NCBI RefSeq assembly: GCF_047607445.1
Contig: NZ_JBLKRT010000020.1
Span: 1-64,000 of the forward strand
Direction of reading: 5' to 3'
Source: Crystallibacter sulfonylureivorans_A
GTDB lineage: Bacteria; Actinomycetota; Actinomycetes; Actinomycetales; Micrococcaceae
Length of the DNA stretch: 64,000 nt
Shown here one piece after another: positions 1-8,318 of this stretch. Both the position numbers and the translations under genes were made by a program. The first letter of the stretch is position 1. Each line of letters starts with the position of its first letter. The notes under the pieces were generated by a model. It had not been told where the DNA came from, made no database searches, and saw nothing but the letters and a program-made list of their open reading frames with translations.

Positions 1-240
1 CAGCGGCGGCACCAACGTGGTCTTGCCCGTGCCCGGCGGCGCCTGCACGACGGCGGTGCCGCCTGCGAAGGGCCCGACTGCGGCAGCGCCGGGGGTCGCC
101 TCGTCAGGCGCCACCGTCAACGCCGCGGCCAAACCGTCCAGCGACTCGGCGAAAACCAGACCCGCGCCGATGACCGCCAGATCGAACGGACGATAGTGGC
201 CACGCGGAGGTTGAGTGGTGCGGGAGGCTGGCTGGGTCAC
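1..240 (-). CDS. hrpB: ATP-dependent RNA helicase HrpB, N-terminal fragment
   Basis: This is the first 80 codons of a DExH-box helicase; the rest lies beyond the window start. Reading leftward from a GTG at 238-240, the protein begins VTQPASRTTQPPRGHYRPFDLA and reaches a Walker A site, QAPPGTGKTTLVPPL, at about residues 66-80. The APPGTGKTTxVPPL form with a short N-terminal 'RPFDLAVI' segment is typical of HrpB. The reading frame is open to base 1. HrpB proteins are ATP-driven helicases of poorly defined cellular role. A purine-rich AAGG lies directly against the GTG, so the exact start is uncertain. Confidence 0.8.
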   Translation of the reverse strand, partial: MTQPASRTTQPPRGHYRPFDLAVIGAGLVFAESLDGLAAALTVAPDEATPGAAAVGPFAGGTAVVQAPPGTGKTTLVPPL

Positions 241-383
241 CCTTACATTGTGCCGTGGTTGGATGCCGCCCCTCGGCCTTTCTTCCCCTCTACAAGCCCG
301 GTTTGTCCCTTGGCAGGGCCGGGGAACTGTGCCACGTTGGAGGTGGAAACGGAAACAATCTCTGGTGAAGGGACGTGGTCCGG

Positions 384-800
384 ATGCCCAAGACGACCAA
401 GAGCGGCAAGCCGAAGCAAAGCGAACTGCCCAGCACGCTGCAGCGTTCAGGCAAGAAGGCGCAGGAGACGTTCGCGGAGGCCCATGACTCGGCCGCCGAA
501 ACGTACGGCGACGAGGAACGCGCGCACCGCGTTGCCTACAGCGCGCTCAAGCATTCCCACGAGAAAGTCGGCGACCACTGGGAGCCGAAGGAGAAGTACG
601 GTCCCTCGGACCAGCAGGCCAAGGGCGGCAAGGACACCTCGCGCCAAACCAAGGGCGGGGTGGACGCGAACGCTTCCAAGGAACACCTGTACGACCTGGC
701 GAAAAAGCTCGACGTGCCCGGCCGGTCGAAAATGGACAAGTCCCAGCTGGTCGAGGCGCTGCGCAAGGCCAACAACAGGGAGACTCGAAAGTCCCGGTAG
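384..800 (+). CDS. ChaB-domain protein with C-terminal Rho-N/SAP-like segment
   Basis: A small, very hydrophilic, Lys-rich protein of 138 aa. The N-terminal half (about residues 15-60, with AQETFAEAHDSA, EERAHRVAYSALKH and HEKVGDHW) matches the ChaB family, named after a putative regulator of cation transport whose function is unproven. The C-terminal about 35 residues (KEHLYDLAKKLDV and KSQLVEALRKAN) resemble the short Rho N-terminal/SAP-like nucleic-acid-binding helices often paired with ChaB in actinobacteria. I chose ATG 384 because GAAGGGA lies about 10 nt upstream; the in-frame GTG at 375 is too close to it. A cytosolic DNA- or RNA-associated protein is the likely role (inference). Confidence 0.8.
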   Translation: MPKTTKSGKPKQSELPSTLQRSGKKAQETFAEAHDSAAETYGDEERAHRVAYSALKHSHEKVGDHWEPKEKYGPSDQQAKGGKDTSRQTKGGVDANASKEHLYDLAKKLDVPGRSKMDKSQLVEALRKANNRETRKSR

Positions 801-855
801 GCGGCTGCGCCGTGCCTGAGAGGCACCGGGAACATAGCCGATTAGGCTAGGCCGC

Positions 856-1791
856 ATGGATCTGGAGAGCGCGGCCCGGGAGCTGTATGCGCTGCTGCCG
901 GGTGAGTTCACCGCGGCCCGCAACGCCAAGGCCAAGGAAGCCGCGCAGGCCGGGGACAAGGCTCTGGCTGCACGGTTGCGCAGTCTGTCGAAACCCACGG
1001 CCGCGGCTTGGCTGCTCAACATGATGGCAGTCCACCGCCGCGATGAGATCAATGGGGTCATCGAACTGGGGGCGGCAATGAGCCAGGCGCAGCAGGAACT
1101 GGACCCCCGCCAGATGCGGGCGCTGGGCGATCAGCGCCGCGGGCTTTTATCTGCCATGGCGTCGGGCGGCCGGCAACTGGCCGACGAACTGGGCCATTCC
1201 GTCAGCCCGGCCGTGGTCACCGAAGTGGAGCAGACGCTGCGTGCCGCGATGTCCGACCCTGCGGCGGGAGCTGCGCTGGCCAGCGGACTGCTCACCGCAT
1301 CGTTCGCTTCCACCGGGCTGGACCCGGTGGACTTGGACGGTATCGTCGCCGTGCCGGAAGCCGTCGGATCGCCTGCGCCGGCGTCCGCTGCCCCGACCCG
1401 CCGCGGAACCAAGACTCCGGCGCGGGATGAACTGGCCGAACGCCGGGCTGCCAAGGCCGACCGGGCCGCGAAGCAGGAAGCCGAGGAGGCGGAGCGGCGC
1501 CGCCGCTTGGCGCGGGCCGAGGTAGAGAAAGCCGAGCGGCGAAAAGATGATGCCGAGGCCCAAGAACAGAAGGTCTTGGACAAGCTGGACCAGTTGCAGA
1601 ACCGACGCGATGCGCTCTCCGACGAGCTAAGTGAACTAAAAAAGCGCATCGAGGAGCTGACGCGCGAGGTTGCAGCCACCGACCGCACGATCGAAGCGGC
1701 AGAGGAAGACCTGGTGTCTGCGGCCAGGACCGCTGACCGGACACGGAAAGCTGCTGCCGCCGCGAAGCGGGAGTTGGACCAGCAGGTCTAG
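856..1791 (+). CDS. Hypothetical coiled-coil protein
   Basis: A 311-aa protein of unknown function. Residues 1-170 are Ala/Leu-rich and probably helical. A Pro/Ala/Thr-rich linker (about 170-190) leads to a long charged region (about 195-305) with heptad-like Glu/Lys/Arg/Leu spacing and EELTREVAATDRTIEAAEEDL-type segments, which should form a coiled coil. No signal peptide or membrane segment is visible. Similar proteins are usually annotated as hypothetical in Arthrobacter-like genomes (from memory). It stands alone: 55 bp from the ChaB gene and 154 bp from the next gene. Confidence 0.75.
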   Translation: MDLESAARELYALLPGEFTAARNAKAKEAAQAGDKALAARLRSLSKPTAAAWLLNMMAVHRRDEINGVIELGAAMSQAQQELDPRQMRALGDQRRGLLSAMASGGRQLADELGHSVSPAVVTEVEQTLRAAMSDPAAGAALASGLLTASFASTGLDPVDLDGIVAVPEAVGSPAPASAAPTRRGTKTPARDELAERRAAKADRAAKQEAEEAERRRRLARAEVEKAERRKDDAEAQEQKVLDKLDQLQNRRDALSDELSELKKRIEELTREVAATDRTIEAAEEDLVSAARTADRTRKAAAAAKRELDQQV

Positions 1792-1945
1792 CCGCGGGCC
1801 GCCCGCAAGTAGCGGGAGTGCGCAGGGCCCATCGTCCAGGACAGGGTGCGGGGTCCTCGTCCAGATGCAGCATGCGGGCCATGTAACCTAGGTCTCAAGT
1901 CCAGTCAGCTGCCGCGCGCCGGCCCGAACCTCGCCAGGGGGAACC

Positions 1946-2551
1946 ATGTGGAGCATTGATGCGGCCAGGTCCGCACTGCTGATGATCGATATGCAGAACG
2001 ACTTTGTGTTGGAAGGCGCACCGATGGAGGTGCCGATGGCACGCAAGCGGTTGCCCGAGATGGTGACCGCCGTCGCCGCCTGCCGACAGGCCGGCATCCC
2101 GGTGATCTACACCCGTCACGTGCTCCTCGACTCGTTTGATGTGTCGCCGCTGGAGACCACCTACAACCAGCGGCTGCAGACCGTCGGCATGCGCCGTGGA
2201 ACCAACGGCGTGGAAGTCGTCGAGGAGCTGAAGCCCGAAGCCGACGACTACGTGCTGGACAAGCACCGGTACGACGCGTTTCACAACACCCCGCTCAAAA
2301 GCGTGCTGGCCACCATCCGCGGGCTCAACACCGTGGACACGGTGATCATTGCCGGCACGCTGACCGAGGTGTGCTGCGAGTCCACGGCCCGAAGCGCCTA
2401 CATGAACGACTACAAAGTCGCGTTCCTTTCGGACGCCACCGGGGGCCGCTCCGAAGCTGCCCAAAACGCGACCCTGGATGCGATCGGGACCTTTTTCGGC
2501 CGCGTGCTGAGCACCGCGGACATGGAACGGGAAATCGGCACTACAGCCTAG
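1946..2551 (+). CDS. Isochorismatase-family cysteine hydrolase
   Basis: A 201-aa member of the isochorismatase-like hydrolase superfamily, whose members cleave amides or vinyl ethers using a Cys-Asp-Lys triad. The expected residues are present: Asp15 in LLMIDMQNDF, Lys106 in LDKHRYDAF, and Cys143 in GTLTEVCCEST. Length is normal for the family and no secretion signal is present, so it is cytosolic. A GGGGGA ribosome site lies 3 nt before the ATG. The substrate cannot be told from the sequence. The last about 100 bp of this gene recur downstream at 2990-3091, beyond the next gene, as a diverged remnant. Confidence 0.88.
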   Translation: MWSIDAARSALLMIDMQNDFVLEGAPMEVPMARKRLPEMVTAVAACRQAGIPVIYTRHVLLDSFDVSPLETTYNQRLQTVGMRRGTNGVEVVEELKPEADDYVLDKHRYDAFHNTPLKSVLATIRGLNTVDTVIIAGTLTEVCCESTARSAYMNDYKVAFLSDATGGRSEAAQNATLDAIGTFFGRVLSTADMEREIGTTA

Positions 2552-2613
2552 CCAGCAGGCGCCACGACGGCCGGCTACAACGGATTGTCAGTCCGCTCCA
2601 CTACCGTTGCGGC

Positions 2614-2988
2614 ATGATCGATTTCAACAACGCCTCCTTCGTTAAGCTCGGCCCCTGCGATCCCGGAGAGGTGGCCCGGGACGTCACCCAGATTTTTATC
2701 CACGGGGAAAACATCCTGGCCACCTTCAAGGGCATCCGCGACTATGTTGTCTTCACCGACAAACGCCTGATCGCGGTGAATGCCCAGGGCATGACCGGCA
2801 AGAAACGCGATTACACCTCGCTGCCGTACTCCAAGATTCAATCGTTCTCAGTGGAAACCGCGGGCACTTTCGATCTGGACACGGAACTTGACCTGTGGTT
2901 CAGCGGTTTGGGCAAAGTCCGGCTCGAGTTCAAGGGCAGCGTGGACATCCGATCGCTGTCGCAGCTTATTGCCTCGCACGTGCTCTAG
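2614..2988 (+). CDS. PH-domain protein (bacterial PH-like family)
   Basis: A 124-aa protein matching the bacterial pleckstrin-homology family. Typical elements are GPCDPGEVARD near the start, the strand pair ILATFKGIRDYVVFTDKRLIAVN at about residues 35-58, KKRDYTSLPYSKIQSFSVETAG, and a final helix IRSLSQLIASHVL. I chose ATG 2614; an upstream in-frame extension overlaps the isochorismatase gene and translates into Arg-rich shadow sequence. Function is unknown. The gene sits exactly between the 3' end of the cysteine hydrolase gene and a second, partial copy of that end. Confidence 0.82.
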   Translation: MIDFNNASFVKLGPCDPGEVARDVTQIFIHGENILATFKGIRDYVVFTDKRLIAVNAQGMTGKKRDYTSLPYSKIQSFSVETAGTFDLDTELDLWFSGLGKVRLEFKGSVDIRSLSQLIASHVL

Positions 2989-2989
2989 G

Positions 2990-3091
2990 TTCGAAACCGC
3001 CCGCACCGCTGCCTCGGATGCGATCGGGGCATTCTTCGGCCGCGTGCTGAGCACCGCGGAGATGGAACGGGAAATCGGCACCACGGCGTAG
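2990..3091 (+). pseudogene. Remnant of a second isochorismatase-family gene (3' end only)
   Basis: About 100 bp aligns at a constant offset of 540 nt with the last 100 bp of the hydrolase gene (2450-2551). The encoded ends read DAIGAFFGRVLSTAEMEREIGTTA here and DAIGTFFGRVLSTADMEREIGTTA in the intact gene, followed by an in-frame TAG. The copy starts immediately after the stop codon of the PH-domain gene and has no start codon of its own. It carries substitutions, some silent, so it is an old duplication or the tail of a lost paralogue, not an assembly artefact (inference). Confidence 0.75.
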
Positions 3092-3107
3092 GGCCGGCGG
3101 CTGGCGG

Positions 3108-3599
3108 TCAGGCGGCTTGGCGTTCCCGCTGCCGCCGGTATTCGTGCCAGGTCAGCACCACCACCAGTGCGTCAAAGACGGTCAGGGCCACCAAGCCCGG
3201 CGTGGGCGCGACCGCGAACTGATAGATCTGGTAGCCGATAAACACCAACAGGACGGCGATCATCCACGGATAGGCCCAGAGCTTGTTCATCAGTACAGCC
3301 GTCACCAGCACCACCTTCACGGCCCCGTGCACCAGTAAGTAGACGGCGGCATATGCCACGGCGCTGCCGGTCAAGTTGCCCGATGCGTGGAGCAAATGCG
3401 TGGCCATGAAGTCCTGCGGGTCCTCAGCGAGTTCGGGCTGAGTCAGCCGCAGGACCAGACCGTGGATCTGCGCTGGATCGGCCACCAGCAGCAGCAATCC
3501 GCCGATGATCTCGACCGCACCGTCCAGTCCCTTGAGGATCACCCCGGCGATGAAGAGCCAGTCCCACCAGTCCTTCGCCTCACCCCTCCACAGGCTCAC
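3108..3599 (-). CDS. DUF2127 family integral membrane protein
   Basis: A 163-aa membrane protein with the hallmarks of DUF2127: an N-terminal WDWLFIAGVILKGLDGAVEIIGGLLL segment, a central HGAVKVVLVTAVLMNKLWAYPWMIAVLLVFIGYQIYQ, and a final LTVFDALVVVLTWHEYRRQR. Four transmembrane helices are expected, with a short charged C-terminus. Function is unknown. It is divergent from the XRE-cupin regulator at 3642, with only 42 bp between starts, so the two promoters must overlap. Confidence 0.85.
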   Translation of the reverse strand: MSLWRGEAKDWWDWLFIAGVILKGLDGAVEIIGGLLLLVADPAQIHGLVLRLTQPELAEDPQDFMATHLLHASGNLTGSAVAYAAVYLLVHGAVKVVLVTAVLMNKLWAYPWMIAVLLVFIGYQIYQFAVAPTPGLVALTVFDALVVVLTWHEYRRQRERQAA

Positions 3600-3641
3600 G
3601 CTCCGAATGTACAGCTTTCATGCGTAGTGCAGAATGTTTCC

Positions 3642-4232
3642 ATGAGTGAGCTTTTGGAGCACCTGGCTGCCAACGTCCGCCGGCTGCGCGATATCCATGG
3701 GATGTCGCTGTCCCAGCTGGGCGAAAAGTCAGGCGTGGCCAAGGGAACCCTGTTCAAGGTGGAACGGGCCCAAACAAACGCGAACATCGAGACGCTGCAG
3801 GCGATCGCGCAGACGTTCGACATCCACGTCACCGAACTGCTGTCGCCGCCGCAGGCTCCCGCCGTTGAAATCATGCTGGATGGCGAGGGCGAGGAAATCA
3901 CTGATGAAGCCGCCGTCGGCCATGTGCTGCGCCGCCAACTGGTCGGCGCCGGAACCGTGGAAATCCACGCCAAGACGTTCCACCACGGGAAAGTGCAGCT
4001 CTCCGTCTCCCACGGCCCGGGCACACGCGAGCATGTGTTCATCCGGACCGGTTCCATCCGTCTGGGACCCCTCGGGCAGGAAGTGCTGGTCCACGCCGGC
4101 ACGTACGTCACCTATCTTGCGGACCAGTCGCACCGCTGGCAGGCCGAGGGCGGCGACTGCACGTTGTGGATCGTGCACACCTTCCCGCGGACCACGGCCC
4201 TGAAGGAAGTTCCGGCCCCAGAGAACGGCTAA
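3642..4232 (+). CDS. XRE-family transcriptional regulator with C-terminal cupin
   Basis: A 196-aa cytosolic regulator. Residues 8-62 form an XRE-type helix-turn-helix (NVRRLRDIHGMSLSQLGEKSGVAKGTLFKVERAQTNANIETLQAIA). The C-terminal half (about 115-190: VFIRTGSIRLGP, HAGTYVTYLADQSHRWQAEGG) is a small cupin barrel of the kind that senses a ligand in this family. ATG 3642 is chosen because the HTH begins soon after it; the frame is open further upstream without homology. It may regulate the adjacent DUF2127 gene or the importer operon that starts 440 bp downstream (inference from position only). Confidence 0.85.
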   Translation: MSELLEHLAANVRRLRDIHGMSLSQLGEKSGVAKGTLFKVERAQTNANIETLQAIAQTFDIHVTELLSPPQAPAVEIMLDGEGEEITDEAAVGHVLRRQLVGAGTVEIHAKTFHHGKVQLSVSHGPGTREHVFIRTGSIRLGPLGQEVLVHAGTYVTYLADQSHRWQAEGGDCTLWIVHTFPRTTALKEVPAPENG

Positions 4233-4672
4233 ACTCCGCTAGCGGGCGCAAGGCCGCGGCGAGAAACTCCCCCGCTTGTACAGCGGGCGCCACATGCACC
4301 CTGGAAGGGCCAGCTTTCCTGGTGCTGGCACTGGGGCTCCGCAGTGGTGCTGGACCAGTGGACTGTAGCAGCGCCAGCTTTGCTTAGCAGTGGGCGACAA
4401 TGTGGCGCATCCTGTCCGCGGAACAACCCCGCCGGACACCGGCCGTCCCGACAACCCCGCCGGACGCCGGACCGCCCGACGGCGCCGCCCGGGGGCCTTC
4501 CCGCATCGTGACGCGAATGTGATCCAGACCATTTGACCTACGGTGATGCGCACCATATCTTGGTGTGGTCAGTGTTCATTCAGCAATGTTCTTTGTTCAT
4601 TCGACGGTTACGCCGGGTCCGTGTTCCGGCGCTCATCCCCGTTCACTTTTTTGTGCGTCAAAGGAGACACGT
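4233..4672. other. 440-bp intergenic region with tandem repeats upstream of the importer operon
   Basis: No convincing gene. The first part is GC-rich. A 20-bp direct repeat with one mismatch (starting ACAACCCCGCCGGAC) occurs at 4423-4442 and 4451-4470, a period of 28 bp. The last 140 bp are more AT-rich and hold a promoter-like sequence and short direct repeats, described separately. Confidence 0.6.
4533..4602 (+). promoter_or_regulatory. Promoter and direct-repeat operator of the ABC importer operon
   Basis: TTGACC at 4533-4538 and TATCTT at 4556-4561 are separated by 17 bp, a good vegetative promoter. Just downstream, TGTTCATTC occurs at 4573-4581 and again at 4594-4602, 21 bp apart (two helical turns), with a further TGTTC at 4587. 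Repeats placed there would suit a repressor binding over the transcription start. The regulator is unknown. Confidence 0.5.
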
Positions 4673-5980
4673 ATGTCCCAAACGATCGTCGGCGGCATGG
4701 ACCGCCGCCAGCTGCTCAAGGTCCTGGGCCTGAGCGCCGCCGCGATCGGCGGCGCCTCCACGCTCACGGCCTGCGGCGGCCTCAAGGGTTCGGCGAGCGG
4801 CACCAGCGACGTTCTCAAGATCGGTTTCGTCAGCCCGCAGACCGGCCCGCTGGCCAGCTTCGCCAGCGCGGACAACTACGTGGTCAAGCAGGTCCAGCAG
4901 GCGCTGGCCAAGGGCTTCACCGCCGGCGGCTCCACGCGGCAGATCGAAATCGTGGTCAAGGACACCCAGTCCAACTCCACCCGCGCCACCGCCGTCACCA
5001 AGGAACTGATCACCCAGGACCAGGTGGACATCGTCGTCGGCTCCGGCACCCCGGACACCACCAACCCGGTCGCCGACCAGTGTGAAGCGTCCGGCGTCCC
5101 GAACATCACCACGATCGCGCCGTGGGAGGCGTGGTTCCACGGCCGCAGCGGCGTCTCCGGCGAGGGCTTCAAATACACCACCCTGTTCTTCTTCGGCATG
5201 CAGGAATTCGCCGACTGCTTCACCCCGATGTGGAAGCGCATGGACGTGTCGAACCAGAACGTCGCGGCGCTGTGGCCGGACGACACCGACGCCAACGCCT
5301 TCCGCAAGGGCCTGACCCCGCTGGCCGAGGCCCAGGGCTTCAAGATGATCGACGGCGGCGCCTTCCAGAACGGCGCCAGCGACTACAGCTCGCAGATTGC
5401 CAAGTTCAAGGCTGAGAACGCGGAGCTGTTCACCTGCACCCCGATCCCGCCGGACTTCCAGACCTTCTGGAAGCAGGCCGCACAGCAGGACTACCGGCCG
5501 AAGCTGGCCACCGTCGCCAAGGTGATGCTGTTCCCGTCCGAGGCCGAGGCGCTGGGCAAGCTGTCCAACAACATCGCCACCGACATCTGGTGGAGCCCGT
5601 ACCACCCGTACAAGTCCTCGCTGGACGGTACCACCGCGCAGCAGTTGGCCGATGGCTTCGCCGAGGAGACCGGCAACCAGTGGACCCAGGCCCTGGGTTC
5701 GGTCTACTCGCTGTTCGAGCTGGCGGTCGAAGGCTTCAAGCAGGCCAGCGACCCGAAGGACCGCGACGATGTGGCGGACAAGCTGCGCAATATGAACACC
5801 GTGGGCATGTCCGGCCCGCTGGACTTCACCAAGGGACCGGAGCCGGGCATCGCCATCCAGCACCCGGTGGGCGGCCAGTGGCGCAAGGGCACCAAGTTCG
5901 ACTGGGACATCACCATCGTGGACAACACCCCCAACCCGGACGTCCCGGTGGGCGGCGACCTCGAGGCGACCAACGCGTGA
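4673..5980 (+). CDS. ABC importer substrate-binding lipoprotein (branched-chain amino acid/amide type)
   Basis: A 435-aa extracytoplasmic solute receptor of the LivK-like (HAAT) family. The N-terminus has a twin-arginine motif (DRRQLLK, Arg11-Arg12), a hydrophobic stretch, and a lipobox LTAC with Cys34, so it is probably exported folded by Tat and lipid-anchored. The mature part has the family's IGFVSPQTGPLASF start, and VVGSGTPDTTNPVADQCEASGVPNIT in the first lobe. AAAGGAG lies 8 nt before ATG 4673; the longer upstream frame is not needed. It is the first gene of the operon with two ATPases and two permeases. The downstream aryl-alcohol and aldehyde dehydrogenases suggest an aromatic ligand and not an amino acid (inference). 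Confidence 0.88.
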   Translation: MSQTIVGGMDRRQLLKVLGLSAAAIGGASTLTACGGLKGSASGTSDVLKIGFVSPQTGPLASFASADNYVVKQVQQALAKGFTAGGSTRQIEIVVKDTQSNSTRATAVTKELITQDQVDIVVGSGTPDTTNPVADQCEASGVPNITTIAPWEAWFHGRSGVSGEGFKYTTLFFFGMQEFADCFTPMWKRMDVSNQNVAALWPDDTDANAFRKGLTPLAEAQGFKMIDGGAFQNGASDYSSQIAKFKAENAELFTCTPIPPDFQTFWKQAAQQDYRPKLATVAKVMLFPSEAEALGKLSNNIATDIWWSPYHPYKSSLDGTTAQQLADGFAEETGNQWTQALGSVYSLFELAVEGFKQASDPKDRDDVADKLRNMNTVGMSGPLDFTKGPEPGIAIQHPVGGQWRKGTKFDWDITIVDNTPNPDVPVGGDLEATNA

Positions 5981-6717
5981 GTCCTTTGCTCCAATTGTCC
6001 GGACTGGACAAGCGCTTCGGCCAGGTAGTAGTGGCCGAAGCGCTTGACCTCACCGTTGGGGAAGGCGAAGCCGTCGGCATCGTCGGCCCCAACGGTGCCG
6101 GCAAGTCATCGCTGTTCGCGATGGTTTCCGGGGATCTGAGGCCCGACGCCGGCCGGGTCACTTTCGACGGCGAGGATGTCACCGCACGTCCCGCGCACCA
6201 GCGCTGCCGGGCCGGCATCGGCCGCACCTACCAGGTGCCGCGGCCCTTCGAGGGAATGACCGTGTTCGAAAACGTCCTGGTCTCCGCCGCCCAGGGATCG
6301 GGCCTGCACGGCCGTGCCGCCCAGCAGCAGGCCGCCGACGTTCTGGCCGAATGCGGCCTGGCGGCCGCGGCCAACCAGCGTGCCGGCTCGTTGTCGCTGC
6401 TGCAGCGCAAACGCCTGGAGGTGGCCCGCGGCCTGGCCACCGGACCCAAGCTGCTGCTGCTGGACGAGGTCGCCGGCGGACTGACCGAGCCCGAAGTGCT
6501 CGAACTGGTCGAGCTGATCGGCCAGGTCAAGGCACGCGGCGTAGCCGTGGTGTGGATCGAACACGTGGTCCACGCCCTGGTGAAGTCGGTGGACCGGCTG
6601 CTGTGCCTGGCCGGCGGCCGCTTCATTGCCGACGGCGACCCGGCCACCGTGCTGGCCGACCCGCAGGTGCTGGAACTGTACTTCGGCGGCCCTGAAACAG
6701 AAGAGGGGGCAGCGTGA
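5977..6717 (+). CDS. ABC importer ATP-binding protein, LivG-like
   Basis: A 246-aa nucleotide-binding subunit. Walker A GPNGAGKSS is at residues 37-45 and Walker B LLLLDEVAGGLTE at about 160-172. The signature loop reads LSLLQRKRLEVARG where most ABC proteins have LSGGQ; I recall this variant from one branch of the HAAT ATPases. The GTG start at 5977 overlaps the stop of the binding-protein gene (GTGA), so translation is coupled. It should pair with the second ATPase at 6714 to drive the two permeases. Confidence 0.88.
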   Translation: MSPLLQLSGLDKRFGQVVVAEALDLTVGEGEAVGIVGPNGAGKSSLFAMVSGDLRPDAGRVTFDGEDVTARPAHQRCRAGIGRTYQVPRPFEGMTVFENVLVSAAQGSGLHGRAAQQQAADVLAECGLAAAANQRAGSLSLLQRKRLEVARGLATGPKLLLLDEVAGGLTEPEVLELVELIGQVKARGVAVVWIEHVVHALVKSVDRLLCLAGGRFIADGDPATVLADPQVLELYFGGPETEEGAA

Positions 6718-7442
6718 CGCTGCTGGAAGTTGAAAACCTGGACGTCCACCACGGCCAGCTGCACGCCGTCCGCGGCTTCAGCCTGTCCGTGGAACCCGGT
6801 GCCACGGTGGCGGTGATCGGCGCCAACGGTGCCGGTAAATCCACCCTGATGCGGGCCATCGCCGGCTCGCACCTGCCCACCGCCGGCACCATTCGGCTGG
6901 GCGGCCAAGACATCACCCGGCTTCCGGCCCACCGCAGGGTGGCCCAGGGCATCTCGCTGGTGCCCGAGGGCCGCCGGCTGTTCAAATCGCTGTCCGTGCA
7001 AGAGAACCTGGAGACCGGCACCTACCGGGCCGGCAGCGGCCCGTGGAACGTGGCGGCCGTGATGGAGCTGTTCCCGTGGATGCGCGAACGCGCCCGGCAA
7101 AACTCCGCCTCGCTCTCCGGCGGCCAGCAGCAAGCGGTCGCCATCGGCCGGGCCCTGGTGGCCAACCCCAAGGTGCTGCTGATCGACGAACTCTCCCTCG
7201 GCCTGGCCCCGGCCGTGGTCAAGCAGATGTACGCGCTGCTGCCGCGGATCGTCGAGCGCGGCACCGCCGTGCTGCTGGTCGAACAGGACGTCTCACAGGC
7301 CCTGGCCGCCGCGGACCTGGTGCATTGCCTGCTCGAGGGCCGCACCGTACTCACCGGCAGCCCGCAAGATCTGACCCCCGCCCAAGTGGAACAGGCCTAC
7401 TTCGGCCTGGCCCATGCCGGCGGCGGCCCGGAAGGAAACTGA
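6714..7442 (+). CDS. ABC importer ATP-binding protein, LivF-like
   Basis: A 242-aa ATPase with Walker A GANGAGKST at residues 36-44, a standard signature LSGGQQQAVAIGRAL, and Walker B VLLIDELSLGLAP. It starts GTG at 6714, overlapping the previous stop codon by 4 bases. This is the second, LivF-type nucleotide-binding subunit of the importer. Compared with its LivG-like partner it keeps the canonical signature motif. Confidence 0.9.
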   Translation: MTLLEVENLDVHHGQLHAVRGFSLSVEPGATVAVIGANGAGKSTLMRAIAGSHLPTAGTIRLGGQDITRLPAHRRVAQGISLVPEGRRLFKSLSVQENLETGTYRAGSGPWNVAAVMELFPWMRERARQNSASLSGGQQQAVAIGRALVANPKVLLIDELSLGLAPAVVKQMYALLPRIVERGTAVLLVEQDVSQALAAADLVHCLLEGRTVLTGSPQDLTPAQVEQAYFGLAHAGGGPEGN

Positions 7443-7449
7443 CTACCCC

Positions 7450-8316
7450 ATGGATCTGCTCAATACCCTGGTGCAGGGGCTGATGCTCGGCGGCCTCTAC
7501 GCCCTGTTCGCCGCCGGCCTGTCCATCATGTTCGGCGTGATGCGCATGGTGAACCTGGCCCACGGCGACCTGGCCGTGATCGCCGGCTACCTGGTCCTGG
7601 TGCTGCTCGGCGGCACCATGTTCCCGCTCTGGCTGGTCGTGCTGGTCACCCTGCCTCTCTTCGCCGTGATCGGCTACGGAATCCACCGCAGCCTGTTCAG
7701 CCGCAGCCTCAAGGCCGGCCCGCTCTCCGCCCTGCTGGTGACGTTCGGGCTGTCCATCGTCATCCAAAACGGGTTGCTGGAAGGCTTCTCCGCCGACACC
7801 CGCACCATTGACATGGGCGTGCTGAACACCGGCGCCTTCCACCTCAACAACCAGCTCTCCATCTCCTATCTGGGCCTGCTCACGCTGGTCCTGGCCGTCG
7901 TGGTGATCGTGGGCGTGCAGCTCTTCCTCTCCCGCACCCGGACAGGGAAGATGATGCGCGCGGTCTCCGATGACGCCGACACCGCCTCGCTGGTGGGCGC
8001 CAACTCCAAGCACCTGTACGCGATCGCCACCGCCATCGCGTTCGGCACCGTGGCGCTGGCCGGCATCATGTCCGGTGCACGGTCCTCCTTCGATCCGTCG
8101 ATCGGACCCACCCAGCTGATCTTCGCGTTCGAGGCAGTCGTCATCGGCGGCCTCGGTTCGCTCTGGGGCACCCTGGCCGGCGGCGTCGTCCTCGGCCTGA
8201 CCCAGGCCTTCGCCGCCCACCTGGACCCGTCCTTCACCATCCTGGCCGGGCACCTGGTCTTCCTGGCCGTGCTCGCCTTCCGCCCGCAGGGCCTGATCCC
8301 GCAAAGGACGGTGTGA
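7450..8316 (+). CDS. ABC importer permease, LivH-like
   Basis: A 288-aa inner-membrane permease with about eight hydrophobic helices. The N-terminus (LVQGLMLGGLYALFAAGLSIMFGVMRMVNLAHGDLAVIAGY) is diagnostic for LivH-type subunits, and the late FAFEAVVIGGLGSLWGTLAGGVVLGLTQ matches the cytoplasmic coupling region. It follows the LivF-like gene by 7 bp, with AAGGAA overlapping that junction as ribosome site. Confidence 0.9.
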   Translation: MDLLNTLVQGLMLGGLYALFAAGLSIMFGVMRMVNLAHGDLAVIAGYLVLVLLGGTMFPLWLVVLVTLPLFAVIGYGIHRSLFSRSLKAGPLSALLVTFGLSIVIQNGLLEGFSADTRTIDMGVLNTGAFHLNNQLSISYLGLLTLVLAVVVIVGVQLFLSRTRTGKMMRAVSDDADTASLVGANSKHLYAIATAIAFGTVALAGIMSGARSSFDPSIGPTQLIFAFEAVVIGGLGSLWGTLAGGVVLGLTQAFAAHLDPSFTILAGHLVFLAVLAFRPQGLIPQRTV

Positions 8317-8318
8317 CC

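Noticed and set aside
49..75. Sequence in the helicase gene resembling the start of the 52-nt palindromic elements.
   Set aside because: It lies within the coding sequence for the segment before the Walker A motif and has no palindromic partner; codon bias explains the resemblance.
2371..2613. Extension of the PH-domain gene upstream to 2371.
   Set aside because: This part overlaps the hydrolase gene in another frame and translates to Arg/His-rich shadow sequence; ATG 2614 begins the conserved domain.
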